A stretch of 64,000 nt of DNA from Heligmosomoides polygyrus polygyrus (GCA_947396885.1 OX377204.1:93506728-93570727), one strand, 5' to 3'; shown: positions 40,223 through 50,400, counted from the first letter of the stretch. Numbers and translations: made by a program. The notes: generated by a model not told the origin, from the letters alone.

Positions 40223-43200
40223 CTGAAAGATTTGGCGATCAATATCCATGCTTTCTGTGGCGACAAATTGGGGTTGGAAACAGTCTTGTATTGCGGACAA
40301 GGTTCTTCTATTGTCCAAAAATCATTTAAAAAAGAAGGAAAAATACGTGTGAAAGCTGTACAAGTATGCTCTAAATCCATTGCTAGAGTTTAGCTTAGAG
40401 CTGTAAAATCAAGGCTATTCCATTTTTAGGGCACAAGTCGTTAATATGGCCTACATTTGAAAGCTGGGGAGGCCCTTCGAGGGAGGGGTGTCCCGGAACG
40501 TCTGATCACGGTCATAAGGGACATGTACGAGGGCTCGAAAGCGGCGATACGAACTCCACACAGGGTGACAAGGAAAGTGGACATCACAGTGGGGATACAC
40601 GAAGGGTCGGCTCTGAGCCCGTTCCTCTTCCTGCTGACACTTGACTCTATAGTGAACCACCTTGAGGAAGGCCCTCTCAGAACGATCCTCTACGCGGACG
40701 ACATCGTCCTAGTAGCCGACAACCAGGAGGAGCTGGAGGGGAAGGTGCAGCTGTGGCAGAGAGCCCTCGCAGACAACGGCCTACGGCTGAACGTGAAGAA
40801 GACGAAGTTCATCAGCTCTGGGCAGTGCGCTGGATCGATCCTAGGCTGCCAAGGGGAAGCGATCGAGAAGGTGGAAGAATTCCGCTATCTCGGAAGTGAC
40901 CTATCCGAGGAAGGAAGTGTGGACCAGGCGGTCAGGGGACGGATAAACGCAGCCTGGCTCAAGTGGAGGGAGTCCAAAGGGATCCTCTGCGACCGTAGAT
41001 GCTCCAGGACGTTCAAAGGCAAGCTCTATAGAACAGTTGTGAGACCTGCCCTCCTCTACGGCAGTGAGTGCTGGGCCCTGGGTAAGGCGCAGGAGCGGCA
41101 ACTGCACGCGGCGGAGATGAGGATGCTGAGGTGGGCATGTGGATGGACACGTCGGGACAGGGTGCGAAACGAGGATGTTAGGGCAGTGATGAAGACAACC
41201 CCGATACAGCTGAAGGTAAGAGAGCAGCGCCTGAGGTGGTATGGACACGTCCTCAGAAGACCAGAGGATCACCCCACAAGGTTGGCCCTGGATTTCGAGG
41301 CACCCGGAAAGCGTCCGAGAGGAGCCCCAAGGAAAAGATGGAAGGACGTCATCAAGAGAGATCTCGCCGAAGTCGGCGCCACGGCAGATGACGCCCTTGA
41401 TAGGATGAGGTGGCGACAGATCACAAGAACAGCGGACCCTGCGACTGCGCGGGACTAAACGCTCAGGAGAAGAAGAAGAAGAAGAATTTGGAAGCTGGGG
41501 AGGCGCCTGTCAATCAGAGCACCAACATTTCGCGTCTCCTATGAGCGACACGCCGGTTCTACTCGTCCTGATCGGTCTGGCACCTTCTCGACTCCCCATG
41601 TAGGCCATTATGAAAGCGATGATCCCACCTCGGCATTCGTCTCCAACGGCTCTTCGCATGGCACCTCGATGACAAGCAACTGACGTTTCCGAAGCGTTCC
41701 GTCGTAATTCAGGAACAATGCCGCCATCCTCGTCTCGCTTCGAAGCGCGTTCACAATCACTGTGTCCGGCTGCCATGGGTGCACGTTGTTCGGCAGCTGA
41801 AAATGTGAAGTTTAGTGAAGTGGTGGACGAAAGGTGTCGTGTGGAAAATTGAGGTAGGCTTAGTGGATCTTAGGTATCAGGTGGTGGGGCAAACAGTAGA
41901 AATAACGAGCTGGTCTTCGGCATTATTTTTTTATACTTTTAGAATTCCAGTGGTCGAGGAAAGATCGGATTTTTTCACCCAAACTTCGCTCAGGAGAGTT
42001 ATTTGGGATGCTGATCACGAATCTGACATTCGTTTTGGAAATTGTGGTCGATTACGGTAGATTACGGTAGCCACGAGTGGCTAAGGCTGTTGAAGCCATA
42101 ATCACCAATTTCGCCCAAACTTCGCCCAGGGGGTTATCTGGGTGCTGATCACAAATCTGGCATTCGTTTTTGTTATTACACTGGGGAATGGTAGCTACGG
42201 GTAAGTAACGCTCTACAATATCTGAGGGAGTATCCTACCGTGGCCATGACCTTAGTCACCCGTATCTACCGTACTCTACCGTAATACGAAAAATGGATGT
42301 TAGATTCGTATCCAGGTGATCAGCACCCCAAATAACCCCTCTCCTAGCCGGAGTTTGGGCGATGACCAAGCCGAGGTGGTGACCTCAAAAGCCTTAGTCA
42401 CCTGTACGTACCGTAACCTACCGTAGTCGGCCGAAATTTCAAAAGTGGTTGTCAGATTCGTGGACAGCATCCAAATACCCTTCCCCCTGGGGCGAGATTT
42501 GGGCGAAATTTTTTTCTACTCCTAAAGTCCTGGAAGTGCAATAGTGCCAAAAATTCTTCTAATGTTCGCCCGTTATATGGGGCGCAAACAATCATCCGTT
42601 TTGCTACTACGTCAGAGTACGGTACTCTACAGTAGGTACGGATAAAGAAAGCTTCAGAATGGATTTCTGTAGGTACATTGAATATCGAGGCCGAGTCGGC
42701 ATGTCCTTTTGTAGCATCTCCATAGACCTGCAGATTGGTATATCTGCATGGAGTCGTTATGAGTAGGATATAGAGGCGTTGCGAACAAGCCCATCCTTCT
42801 ATGCCATTCCTGAACATTGGCTTCATCCATGTTCAGTTTCTCGAGGGCGTCATTCAACCTGAGGTCGCGAAACTCTTCCTGGCGGCGGTTGCGGAACAGT
42901 GCCTCGAGCGCCGTAATGCTTGCATTGCTGTCTCGCAATTAAGTTTATGCCTATCGATGAGTTTTCCTTGACAATGGTTCCCCACAAATTTGCGTAAAAT
43001 TGAGGCCATCGCTGCGGGACCGCTTTGCTATGCCACTACCGTATCTGCCCATTCTGTAAGATGCTAGATTCTTGATGACCTTAGTCACCCAGGGTTCATG
43101 CCGCAAAGGTAGTGGCACGCCAGCCAATCACAACCAATCATGGCGCGGGCCGAAAACATGCCAGCCAATCGCAAGCTGATCTTACACATCCTGTCGGAAC

Positions 43201-44978
43201 AGCATTCCATTTTAATGCGATCTTATTGGCTGCCGCGTTCCCGTTTCCGAATACTTCATATGTTCGCGACAAGTACCGTCATCCGCACCTACTGTAACCT
43301 ACAATACTCCACCCTAATACAAAAAGAACACGGATTTCAGGTTCGTGATCAGCACCCCTGCAGAAGAAGTTTGGCCGAAATCGGTGATAATGACCTTAGT
43401 CACCCGTATATACCCTAACCTACAGTGCTGCATCGTAATACAAAAGGAAGACGGATTCTAGATTCGTGACCAGCACCTCAGATAATCCCTTTAGAATAGT
43501 AGGCGGAAATCAGTGACCATGACCTTAGTCACCCTTACCTATCGTGACCTACAGTACTCCACCGTAAAAACAAAAACGGATTTTAGATTCGTGATAAGCA
43601 CCCGGATGGCACCTACAGACGAGGTTTTCCGAAATCAGTGACCATGACCTTAGTAACCCGTACTGACCGTAACCTTCAGTACTCCACCGTAATACCAAGG
43701 GAAAACGGATTATAGATTCGTGATCAGTACCTCAGATAACCCCTTTGGAATAGTTTAGCTGAAATCGGTGACAGTGACCTGAGTCACCCGTACCTATCGT
43801 AATCTACAATAATTGGACGACATTTCAAACACGGATTTCTGATTCATGATCAGCACCCGGATGACACCTACAGACGAAGTTTGTGCGAAATCAGTGACCA
43901 TGACCTTAGCCACCTGTACTTACTGTAACCTACTGTACTCCACCGTAATACCAAAGAACGGATGTCAGATTCATGATCAGCACATCAGATAGTCTCTCTA
44001 GACGAAGATTGTCAAAATCGGCAACAATGGTCACGTATTAGTCACGCATACCTAGCGTATTCTATCATTTTTTGGGCGAAATTTCAAAAACGGATGTCAC
44101 TTTCGTGATCAGCACCAAGTATATACATTTACAAGAACAATAGTGCCGTACCATCCGCCGCTGCATTTTTATGAGCTTCTCATCTGCTGAGCATTAGACA
44201 TGGGAAAAGGTAGCGGATTTGCACTTCAATAGTCTCTTCATTGTTAAAAGTAGAAAGTGTACGACGTCTGCGTCGATCCTAGTCGGAGGGGTATCACTAG
44301 AAAAGAGAAACAACAAAGACCCTCTAGTAAACCAGTTCACGGTATTCTCTTTGTAAGTTAGTTACCTTTCAGTTTTGGTGTCGTTGTCAAAGAGTCGGAG
44401 TGGAGTCCCCCCCCCCCCACGAGGATAGATACCAACGTCTTCTATGCATACCACCGACTCTGCATTCTAATTCTTCTTTAGCTGCACCGCTCTGGTAACT
44501 TGCTTTTGGCTGTGGGATTATAAACAAACATTTTATTAAATGATTTTTGTCTGTGGCAACCGAAGTCCACATACTATCCTTCGCCACACACCATTTCGTT
44601 CTATTATAATTATTCGAAACAAACCGGGACTTCGGAGACACCTTTGAACAGCAGCCGAGTGTCTGTCCATGTCTGCTCCAGCGTTAATGAAGCGCGCAAA
44701 ATGTCGTCGGCAAATCGAGCACTATTCAGAGTTAACGAAGCATTCACCTCAAAGCAAATTGCTTTCTACAGTGGCGTAAAACAGAGGAAGAAACCAGCAG
44801 CGATTCCTAAACCTACAGTAAGATTAGAGGTCGGTCCCTGGTCGTGGTTGTACTCCATGAGCAGGTCGTCGAACTCGACCCGATTCAGCGGTCGCTCGAT
44901 GACGATCGGCGAGTCCGAGTGCCGAGCCGAGACGCCGACGAATGCCAAGGCACAGTGCCATAGGAGAAGGGCAAGCAT
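39986..44978 (-). CDS. Cys-loop receptor-family extracellular domain protein, possibly secreted (no channel seen)
   Basis: Exons: 44817-44978, 44642-44747, possibly 42816-42931, then 41629-41796 and 39986-40222. Landmarks of a pentameric ligand-gated receptor occur in order. A signal peptide (MLALLLWHCALAFVGVSA) is followed by the N-terminal helix (VEFDDLLMEYNHDQGPTSN), the VNASLTLNSA strand, and LTLEQTWTDTRLLF. Then come loop A (WQPDTVIVN), DGTLRKRQLLVIEVPC, and after twelve residues a second Cys in ECRLILTSF, then DEITY. N-glycosylation sequons occur at NLT, NAS and NAT. Usual Cys-loops have 13 residues with an FPxD core; here there are 12 and none. The last open exon ends LIVEVSKA-stop, where membrane segment M1 would begin. 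I find no M1-M4 coding between 39986 and troponin T, so this may be a soluble acetylcholine-binding-protein-like product. A receptor with undetected membrane exons, or a decayed gene, remains possible. Confidence 0.72.
40457..41458 (+). CDS. Truncated reverse transcriptase of the second RTE-like family
   Basis: 333 codons, uninterrupted; the first six or so are target-site DNA read in frame. Motifs in order: GRGVPERLITVIRDMYEGSK, the conserved GSALSPFLFLLTLDSI, catalytic LYADDIVLVADN, GLRLNVKKTKF, FRYLGSDLSEEGSV, RPALLYGSECWAL, and the C-terminal LRWYGHVLRRPEDH and RPRGAPRKRWKDVI. It lacks the endonuclease and the N-terminal RT motifs, so it is unlikely to be functional despite being intact. 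It ends ADPATARD. Confidence 0.9.
   Translation: MKAGEALRGRGVPERLITVIRDMYEGSKAAIRTPHRVTRKVDITVGIHEGSALSPFLFLLTLDSIVNHLEEGPLRTILYADDIVLVADNQEELEGKVQLWQRALADNGLRLNVKKTKFISSGQCAGSILGCQGEAIEKVEEFRYLGSDLSEEGSVDQAVRGRINAAWLKWRESKGILCDRRCSRTFKGKLYRTVVRPALLYGSECWALGKAQERQLHAAEMRMLRWACGWTRRDRVRNEDVRAVMKTTPIQLKVREQRLRWYGHVLRRPEDHPTRLALDFEAPGKRPRGAPRKRWKDVIKRDLAEVGATADDALDRMRWRQITRTADPATARD
40474..41486 (+). mobile_element. RTE-like LINE (second family), 5'-truncated, in intron of the Cys-loop gene
   Basis: 1013 bp flanked by an 18-bp target duplication (40456-40473 and 41487-41504, one mismatch; core GAAAGCTGGGGAGGC/GGAAGCTGGGGAGGC). It ends with a (GAA)n microsatellite at 41466-41486. The insertion splits a small MITE. 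The near-perfect duplication and open frame indicate a recent insertion. Confidence 0.9.
41629..41796 (-). CDS. Cys-loop protein exon 4 (loop A to first Cys)
   Basis: Acceptor CATTTTCAG, donor GAG|GTGGGA, 56 codons in phase 0. Reads LPNNVHPWQPDTVIVNALRS and ends LVIEVPCEEPLETNAE. The W.PD....N motif is loop A of the binding site. The distance from that Trp to the Cys, 38 residues, matches the family. Confidence 0.75.
42816..42931 (-). CDS. Possible extra exon of the Cys-loop gene
   Basis: Encodes SNASITALEALFRNRRQEEF then RDLRLNDALEKLNMDEAN, an open, codon-biased stretch with phases fitting exon 2 (one base left over) and exon 4. Both splice sites are weak (TTGCGAG acceptor, AAT|GTTCAG donor). 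It would add about 39 residues between RLLF and WQPD, where the family normally has about 20. It may be an insertion, an alternative exon, or not part of the gene. Confidence 0.35.
43095..43270. repeat. MITE (GCGACA ends) in the Cys-loop gene
   Basis: TTCATGCCGCAAAGGTAGTG and CATATGTTCGCGACAAG ends, with two CCAGCCAATC motifs and CTTATTGGCTGCCGCG. Confidence 0.65.
44272..44431. repeat. Short foldback relative (GATCCTAGTCGG ends)
   Basis: GCGTCGATCCTAGTCGGAGG and a C run with CACGAGGATAGATACC, 160 bp; in the intron after exon 2 of the Cys-loop gene. Confidence 0.6.
44642..44747 (-). CDS. Cys-loop protein exon 2
   Basis: In phase with exon 1: VNASLTLNSARFADDILRAS then LTLEQTWTDTRLLFK, a near-textbook V.V.L..S and LxQTWxDxRL region. 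The acceptor is weak (CTTTGAG). The donor CAAAG|GTGTCT leaves one base; an alternative two bases further on ends on a codon boundary and would join directly to the 41796 exon. Confidence 0.75.
44817..44978 (-). CDS. Cys-loop protein exon 1 (signal peptide and N-terminal helix)
   Basis: 54 codons from ATG to donor GTAGGT, phase 0. The hydrophobic leader (LALLLWHCALAFVG) is followed by ARHSDSPIVIERPLNRVEF and DDLLMEYNHDQGPTSNLT. The DDLL..Y helix is characteristic of this family. It is followed by a typical short nematode intron of 69 bases. Confidence 0.72.
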
Positions 44979-45044
44979 TCCTATGGCAGCCGGTCTTCAG
45001 GGTCCTAGAATGCCGCTGATCAGCTGAAGGGGTTTGAATCTGAA

Positions 45045-45484
45045 AGTTGGAGAGTTGCTTCTGCCAAGCATCCTCTGAATGACACGCTCAGAAATACGAG
45101 AACACAATTCTTGCAAGGAGAGTGATCACAACTGGAGCAGAGGAATACGTCAGAACACGGAGGCTAATCCGATACGGGATTATCTGCTCCTCAAATAGCA
45201 GCAGTGAATCCTTAGTCCTTCATCTCTCTCTGCGCTCGTTTCTGCTGTACGATTAGAATAATTAAGGATTAAGTCTGGCGTTAATGTAACTTTCTGGAAC
45301 ACCACCTAAAAGGTGGTCATTGTGTGAAGGAAATACACACTCGACGTGGGTGAACAATACTTCGTCGAAGCGGAAGCATGGCGCATTCCGGAAGGTGATT
45401 TAAGCGAGATTCAGTGGCTCAGTTCTTCAATCCTGTCCTTGACACACAACACATACGAGAGTCGAGCTATTGATGACGTTTTAC
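45045..45484. other. No gene seen
   Basis: Region upstream of the Cys-loop gene start; would include its promoter, but no element is recognisable. Confidence 0.45.
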
Positions 45485-45506
45485 CTCAAACTTGGGTAAT
45501 TAAACC
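45485..45506 (-). other. SL1 spliced-leader sequence, exact
   Basis: Complement of CTCAAACTTGGG TAATTAAACC, the 22-nt nematode SL1, followed on that strand by the donor GTAAAACG. No Sm site (AATTTTTGG) downstream. Confidence 0.8.
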
Positions 45507-46110
45507 AACAGTATAAAAATTATACATCACATATATGATATATGGTGAGAGCACCTTAAATATATGAGAAGATAACATGAGAAGTAGATGAAAACGGCAA
45601 TGAGATAAGCATGAAGTGGATCTTTCACATGACTGTCTTTTATAATGAGTTTTTTGTTTGCCTACCGCGACAGTGTGGCAATGCTAAAAGCTAAGTTCCT
45701 TTGCGATATCCCACGAATTGCCCCATGATCACGAAAAGTCGGGATATGATTGATTGAAACTCACTTTTATCATTTAAGGGCATTTTCGTTAAAAACGCTA
45801 TATCTTTGTATTTCATTGTTCCAATATGCGAAAGAAGGAAGGCTCAGTTCTCGTAGAGGAATGGATCGTTAGTTCATGGTTGCGCCATGCATTCGACATC
45901 TTGTGTTGTAGGACCACTATGAATGCGTTCATAAGTTGCGCAATTATCTGCGGGCTAAAGGTGATGAATAGCAAGGTGTGCTATCAAATTTGAAGGCAGG
46001 AAGGTGAAGAAAAGCCCTAGGTCTGCCTGGGTACGAAATCGACGGACTCGAAAGCGCTATTCCTGATGCACTGGTTCTAATTCTAATCAATTCGGTTAAA
46101 TTGCGATTGA

Positions 46111-46677
46111 GCTTGTGTAACGCAGTCGGATGAGGTGCCGATTGTCGCATGCACCCGATAGCAGGTTCCAGGTTCGGTTTCCCGCCCAGGCCAACCAAGC
46201 GCCCCAACCTCATTAGGGTCGGTAAATTGCTACCAGACTTGTCTGGGAAGAGTAAAGCGCTGACTTGTTCATCGACTGGCCACCGCAAGTCATTCATTGT
46301 ATGCCCAAATAAAGGACAAAGGGTAAAGGACGGCGTTATTCAATCCCTTTAGGGATGCGCCACGCATTCTACTTCTACGGGATGTCGTGGAGGCGACATG
46401 AATGCGTATTTGGCCATGCAATGACTTGCGGTGGCCAGCCGATGAACAAGTCAGCGCTCTATCCTTCCCAGACAAGTCTGGTACCAATTCACCGACCCCG
46501 CAGGGATGGAAGGCTTGGTTGGCCTGGGCGGGATATGCGAACCAGGAACCTGGTATCGGGTGCACGCGACAGTCGCGCCTCCTCCGACTGCGCTACACAC
46601 GCCCATATTCCCAAATACGCACTAAAACCGTCTCCACTACGACCCGTAGAAATAGAATGCGTGGCGTATCCCTAAAT
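46111..46677 (+). repeat. tRNA-derived SINE split by another SINE
   Basis: The 5' part is 46111-46311 (head GTGTAACGCAGTCGGATGAG) and the 3' part about 46607-46677 (CGTAGAAATAGAATGCGTGG). The break holds the next copy. Confidence 0.78.
46312..46609 (-). repeat. tRNA-derived SINE nested in a SINE
   Basis: Consensus-like minus-strand copy. CCCAAATA occurs on both sides (46304-46311, 46610-46617) as the target duplication. Confidence 0.82.
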
Positions 46678-46784
46678 AAAAATTGTTACTAAAACTTATA
46701 TGTGTAATAAAAGCAGAGCTAGACTCACAAAAACAAAGTCATATAATTTTCATATGACAACGTCTACACTATAGTTCTGCTCTC

Positions 46785-47015
46785 CCAAACATTTCGAATA
46801 ACAGAATATATTCGAATAGCGACGATTTTCGAATATCCGAAAATTGCGCTTTTTCGAGCATTTGAATTCCTGTATATTCGAAGATCGCGACTTCTCGAGC
46901 ATACGAGCTCGAATACATTCGAAAATGGCGTTTTTTCGAACGTTCGAATACAAATATTCGATTTCGAATGGAATTATTTGAATTCGAATGTTCGAATATT
47001 CATTCGAGCGCAACT
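46785..47015. repeat. TTCGAA/ATTCGAATA-rich simple repeat
   Basis: Degenerate ATTCGAAAAT and TTCGAATATTCG motifs throughout; similar text at 10020-10080, 10374-10420 and 50840-51020. Confidence 0.6.
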
Positions 47016-47234
47016 ATAGCGTACACGTGTTTGGAGCTGAGCTATTGCTTGTTGAAGTCTTCGAATGTGATTGTATTGTATAACTGATGACTGATTGTAG
47101 TTGACTAATGTGTGATAGCGTCGCCTAGTCGAAGGGATTGATTGCTGTTTCACATTTCTTTAAGATCCATTTTGTCTCACATTGGGTGCTGATTTATTCT
47201 TAATTATCATATGTAGTATTTTTATTGAATAACC

Positions 47235-47256
47235 GGTTTAATTACCCAAGTTTGAG
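47235..47256 (+). other. SL1 spliced-leader sequence, exact
   Basis: GGTTTAATTACC CAAGTTTGAG followed by GTCGTTCG. All 22 positions agree with SL1. Confidence 0.8.
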
Positions 47257-47736
47257 GTCGTTCGTGGCGCGACAGTCGCAAAATCACCGCGTTGCAGCTC
47301 CAGAAGCTTAGGCGAGCCGAAAGTTTGAGTTACACGAACGACGTCACAGCCTGCAGAAAGTCACATAGTGCGACTCCATTATCCGACTCCCACCGACTAT
47401 GCTGTGCGGAGCCAATTTTCTTGGTAATTCTTTCCGGTTTTTAGTGCTGTCGGCACTGAAAGTAGCATGGGAAAAAACACATCAAAGTAGTCAAAAGTTA
47501 GCAAGGCAATGCACTTTCCTGAGGAGGTCGCAAAATAGTTTTGGGTATTAAGACTGTGAGTGGAAGTACCCGTACCCTAGTGAAATACGATAGACCGAAA
47601 AGGAGGCGTAAGAATGAGCTGAGAAATGATAGAATGCGTCAACAAACTTTTTCGAACCCGCGCAATTCTACGAAGGGGATTCAGAGAAGGATTGAAGCAA
47701 AAAAGGAATTGAATTTTATTAACCGTATTGTCCTGC

Positions 47737-48027
47737 GGGACGCGTGTAGCGCAGTCGGAGGAGGCGCCGACTGTTGCGTGCAGCCGATACCAGGTTCCCT
47801 GGTTAGGATTTCCCGCCCAGGCCAACCAAGCCTTCCATCCCTCCGGGATAGGTGAATTGGTACCAGACTTGTCTGGGAAGGACAGAACGCTGACTTGTTC
47901 ATCGGCTGGCCACCGCAAGTCATTGTATGGCCAAATACGCATTCAAATCGCCTCCACGATATCCCGTAGAAGTAGAATGCGTGGCACATCCCAAAAGGGA
48001 TTGAGTAACGTCGTCCTTTGTCCTTTG
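47737..48027 (+). repeat. tRNA-derived SINE
   Basis: Head CGCGTGTAGCGCAGTCGGAG with a perfect A box, B-box region CTGGTTAGGATTTCC, tail CCTTTGTCCTTTG. Confidence 0.85.
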
Positions 48028-48097
48028 TTGTTCTGCGATCTAGCACCGTCGAAATCCAGGAAATTTATCAACTCATCTGTGCTCCCTGCGGTTCTTT

Positions 48098-48192
48098 AAA
48101 GGATAAAAAGAAAGGAGAACGGCGTTAGTCAAACACTTCTGGGGTGCGCCACGCATTCTACTTCTATCGTGGAGGCAATTTGAATGTGTGCT
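48098..48192 (-). repeat. SINE 3' fragment
   Basis: Only the tail and last 80 bp of the SINE (AGGATAAAAAGAAAGGAGAA, GTGCGCCACGCATTCTACTT). Confidence 0.7.
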
Positions 48193-49044
48193 AAGCAGTG
48201 GACACCCACTCGAGTTTGCGCCATGTGTAATTTTGCTCGAATTTGCCGAGAATTTTTGGCCGACAGGGTGGTCAAAAGGCTATTCTGACTACAAAAGTTT
48301 GAAATGAAAATACTCAAGCATTAGAAGCGACGATCGATCGTTTAAAAAAACAAGCGATGGGCGCAGAGCACGCCGCCCCTATTGCCTCTGCGCTATCCAG
48401 CGTTAAAATTGCGATTCTACTTCAGTATGCAACCGCGTCTAGAAGGCTAGACGGCCGAAATATGTAATAATTTCGGCGGCAAGTTGCCTCAGTGGGGACT
48501 TGGCGTCGTTGTCATTAGCTAATGGTGTTTACGGTGGTGGTGGTTCGACGACGGCCTGCCACGTCGCAAGGGAACGTCTTTCAGAGAGAAAGCGGCTTCC
48601 TAATTATCCACTGACTCACTCTACGACTTCAGACGTTTGTCGTAGAATCTTCTTGAATAGAAGTGGGCACCAGTGTGCTCTGGTGCTCTTCACTGTAAAC
48701 TAGTCCAGAAGGAGAAGTAAATTTTGTAAAGGTCGGCGTAAATTAATCGCGTTTTGGGATGAACCATGCATTGTACCCACACTTATAGTTTACTGCTGCG
48801 ATTCTGACGAGTACTATCGCGACTTTCTCGCGATCATAGGACGATTTCGTGGGACATTGTGAGGAATTTTCGCTTAGAGCTTTATCAGATTGGGAGCTAT
48901 ACAAACGAAAAACTCCTTATAAAAGGATCACATGGGAAATTCACATGGCGCTCTTCTCATGTTCCATTGTTCTATTCTTCATTCTCTTGTAGGATGTTAT
49001 TAACATGCTCTATTGTGTATTGTATTTGTGAAAAATACAGTTTT

Positions 49045-49066
49045 GGTTTAATTACTCAAGTTTGAG
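49045..49066 (+). other. SL1-like sequence, one mismatch
   Basis: As SL1 but ATTACTCAAG; followed by GTAAACGG, which keeps the stem I complement of SL RNA. Confidence 0.75.
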
Positions 49067-49174
49067 GTAAACGGTGTCGAACAATTGGTGCATTTGTGTA
49101 CCGAAGGACACATTCTGAACCACCCACACTCTAGCACTCTAGCTTAAGCACGACGAGAATGATTGCTTGATCAT

Positions 49175-49196
49175 CTCAAGTTTGGGTAATTAAACC
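49175..49196 (-). other. SL1-like sequence, two mismatches, no donor
   Basis: Minus strand GGTTTAATTACCCAAACTTG AG then AT, not GT. It faces the copy at 49045 across 108 bases. Confidence 0.65.
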
Positions 49197-49324
49197 CACT
49201 TCATTAGCTAGCATTTTAACATTCACAACAAATCACCTAACCCTAACGCTTAACACACCCACTCAAACCACCTCCAGTGTACGCCATGCATCTAAAAAAT
49301 GTTTGATGTGGTGGAAGCCCACCA

Positions 49325-49391
49325 GTGCTATCTACAAGGCTAATGTGCTGCTTCGAAAGCAGTGTATGCGAGTTCGAGACCCACATAGCAC
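49325..49391 (+). tRNA. tRNA-like sequence, probably a tRNA pseudogene
   Basis: Seven of seven acceptor-stem pairs (GTGCTAT / ATAGCAC), a five-pair anticodon stem (one G-T) with loop TTCGAAA (anticodon CGA, Ser), and a T loop TTCGAGA. But two T-stem pairs mismatch, the D arm is poor and the long variable arm of tRNA-Ser is missing. A SINE lies 26 bases downstream of it. Confidence 0.3.
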
Positions 49392-49430
49392 CAGGACTTT
49401 CATCACAACACATCATCCTATAACAATATA

Positions 49431-49712
49431 GGGATAAAAGGGTAAAAACGGTGTTACCGCTTTTGGGATTCGCCATGCATTCTACTTGAACGGGTGTCAT
49501 GGAGACGGTATGAATGCGTATTTGGCCATACATTCACATGCGGTGGCCAGACGATGAACATGTCAGCGCTGTATCCTTTCCAGATAAGTCTGGTTCTAAT
49601 TCGCAGACCCCGAAGGGATGGAAAGCTTGCTTTGCCTGGGCAGGAAATCCGAACCTGGAACCTGGTATCGGGTGCGTCAGCCGGCACCTCAAACGGCTGC
49701 GCTACGCGCGCC
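49431..49712 (-). repeat. tRNA-derived SINE with target duplication
   Basis: Flanks CCTATAACAATATA (49417-49430) and CCTATAACGATAT (49713-49725) are an imperfect target duplication. The internal sequence is diverged from consensus. Confidence 0.82.
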
Positions 49713-50118
49713 CCTATAACGATATGGACATAATCTGTTTTTGACCGCGTGGTAGGGCTTCAATTTCCTTTGGTTTAATATGCGTCTTAACTTTCATCAA
49801 CGGCCCGAAAACCAGCAAAGGTCTTTAAAACGTTTTTGGGACACTTTGTATGTATAAAATGCTTTCGATGACTTTTTAAAATTTGAAACAATAAAGTGCA
49901 GCTAACTGTTAACTGCTAACTGTTAACTTGTGCAGCTAACTCTAGTTTTTAACGAAAAGTTGACAATTTAACAAACGTGCAATAAAATCTTCTCGTTAAA
50001 AATTTAACGCACAGAGTTTAGCGCTTATTTCTGTAGCTTAACATGACAGATTAAAGTAAGCTTGATGTGAAATTGGATCCGAATCACGTAGCTGTAACTA
50101 TACGTTGGCAAAATTTAC

Positions 50119-50140
50119 CTCAAACTTGGGTAATTAAACC
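50119..50140 (-). other. SL1 spliced-leader sequence, exact
   Basis: Minus strand, preceded by CACTGC and followed by GTAAATTTTGCCAACGT. Flanks resemble the 51.2-kb copies. Confidence 0.8.
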
Positions 50141-50400
50141 GCAGTGTATAGTATCAAATCATTAGACCAATCGAACACACACTTGAGAAGCTATTGCAAT
50201 GGAATAAGCTGGATGAAGGACAAAAACAGTCCTTTTTCCAGTTATCATCCTCGTATAACGGGTTTCTTCTGCATAACATAAAAACCCGTTAATTCGTGAA
50301 GCTGAATTGCATTGCAATACCCCATAAATAATCTCATGATTGTGAAAAAGAGTTGCAAGAGTTGCTAAAATAACCTAATGTTAGGTTTAAAAATCAATTT

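Larger units (their letters stand above)
40435..41612. repeat. MITE (GGCCTACAT ends) split by the RTE-like insertion
   Basis: Left end AAGTCGTTAATATGGCCTAC before 40474 and right end CCCATGTAGGCCATTATG near 41612, with CAATCAGAGCACCAAC just after the LINE. Without the LINE it is about 150 bp. Confidence 0.72.
41960..44130. repeat. Satellite-like array, period about 115-135 bp, in introns of the Cys-loop gene
   Basis: The unit contains TGACCTTAGTCACCCGTACC, ACCTACAGTACTCCACCGTA and AGATTCGTGATCAGCACC. Units face left at about 41970-42190 and right from 42240 on. The densest part is 43280-44130 with seven units. Interrupted by the candidate exon (42816-42931) and a MITE. Confidence 0.8.

Noticed and set aside
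43280..44130. CRISPR-like array
   Set aside because: Repeat units are long, diverged and without uniform spacers; it is a eukaryotic satellite in an intron.
47577..48046. Overlapping frames of 104-123 codons
   Set aside because: All run through the SINE at 47737-48027.
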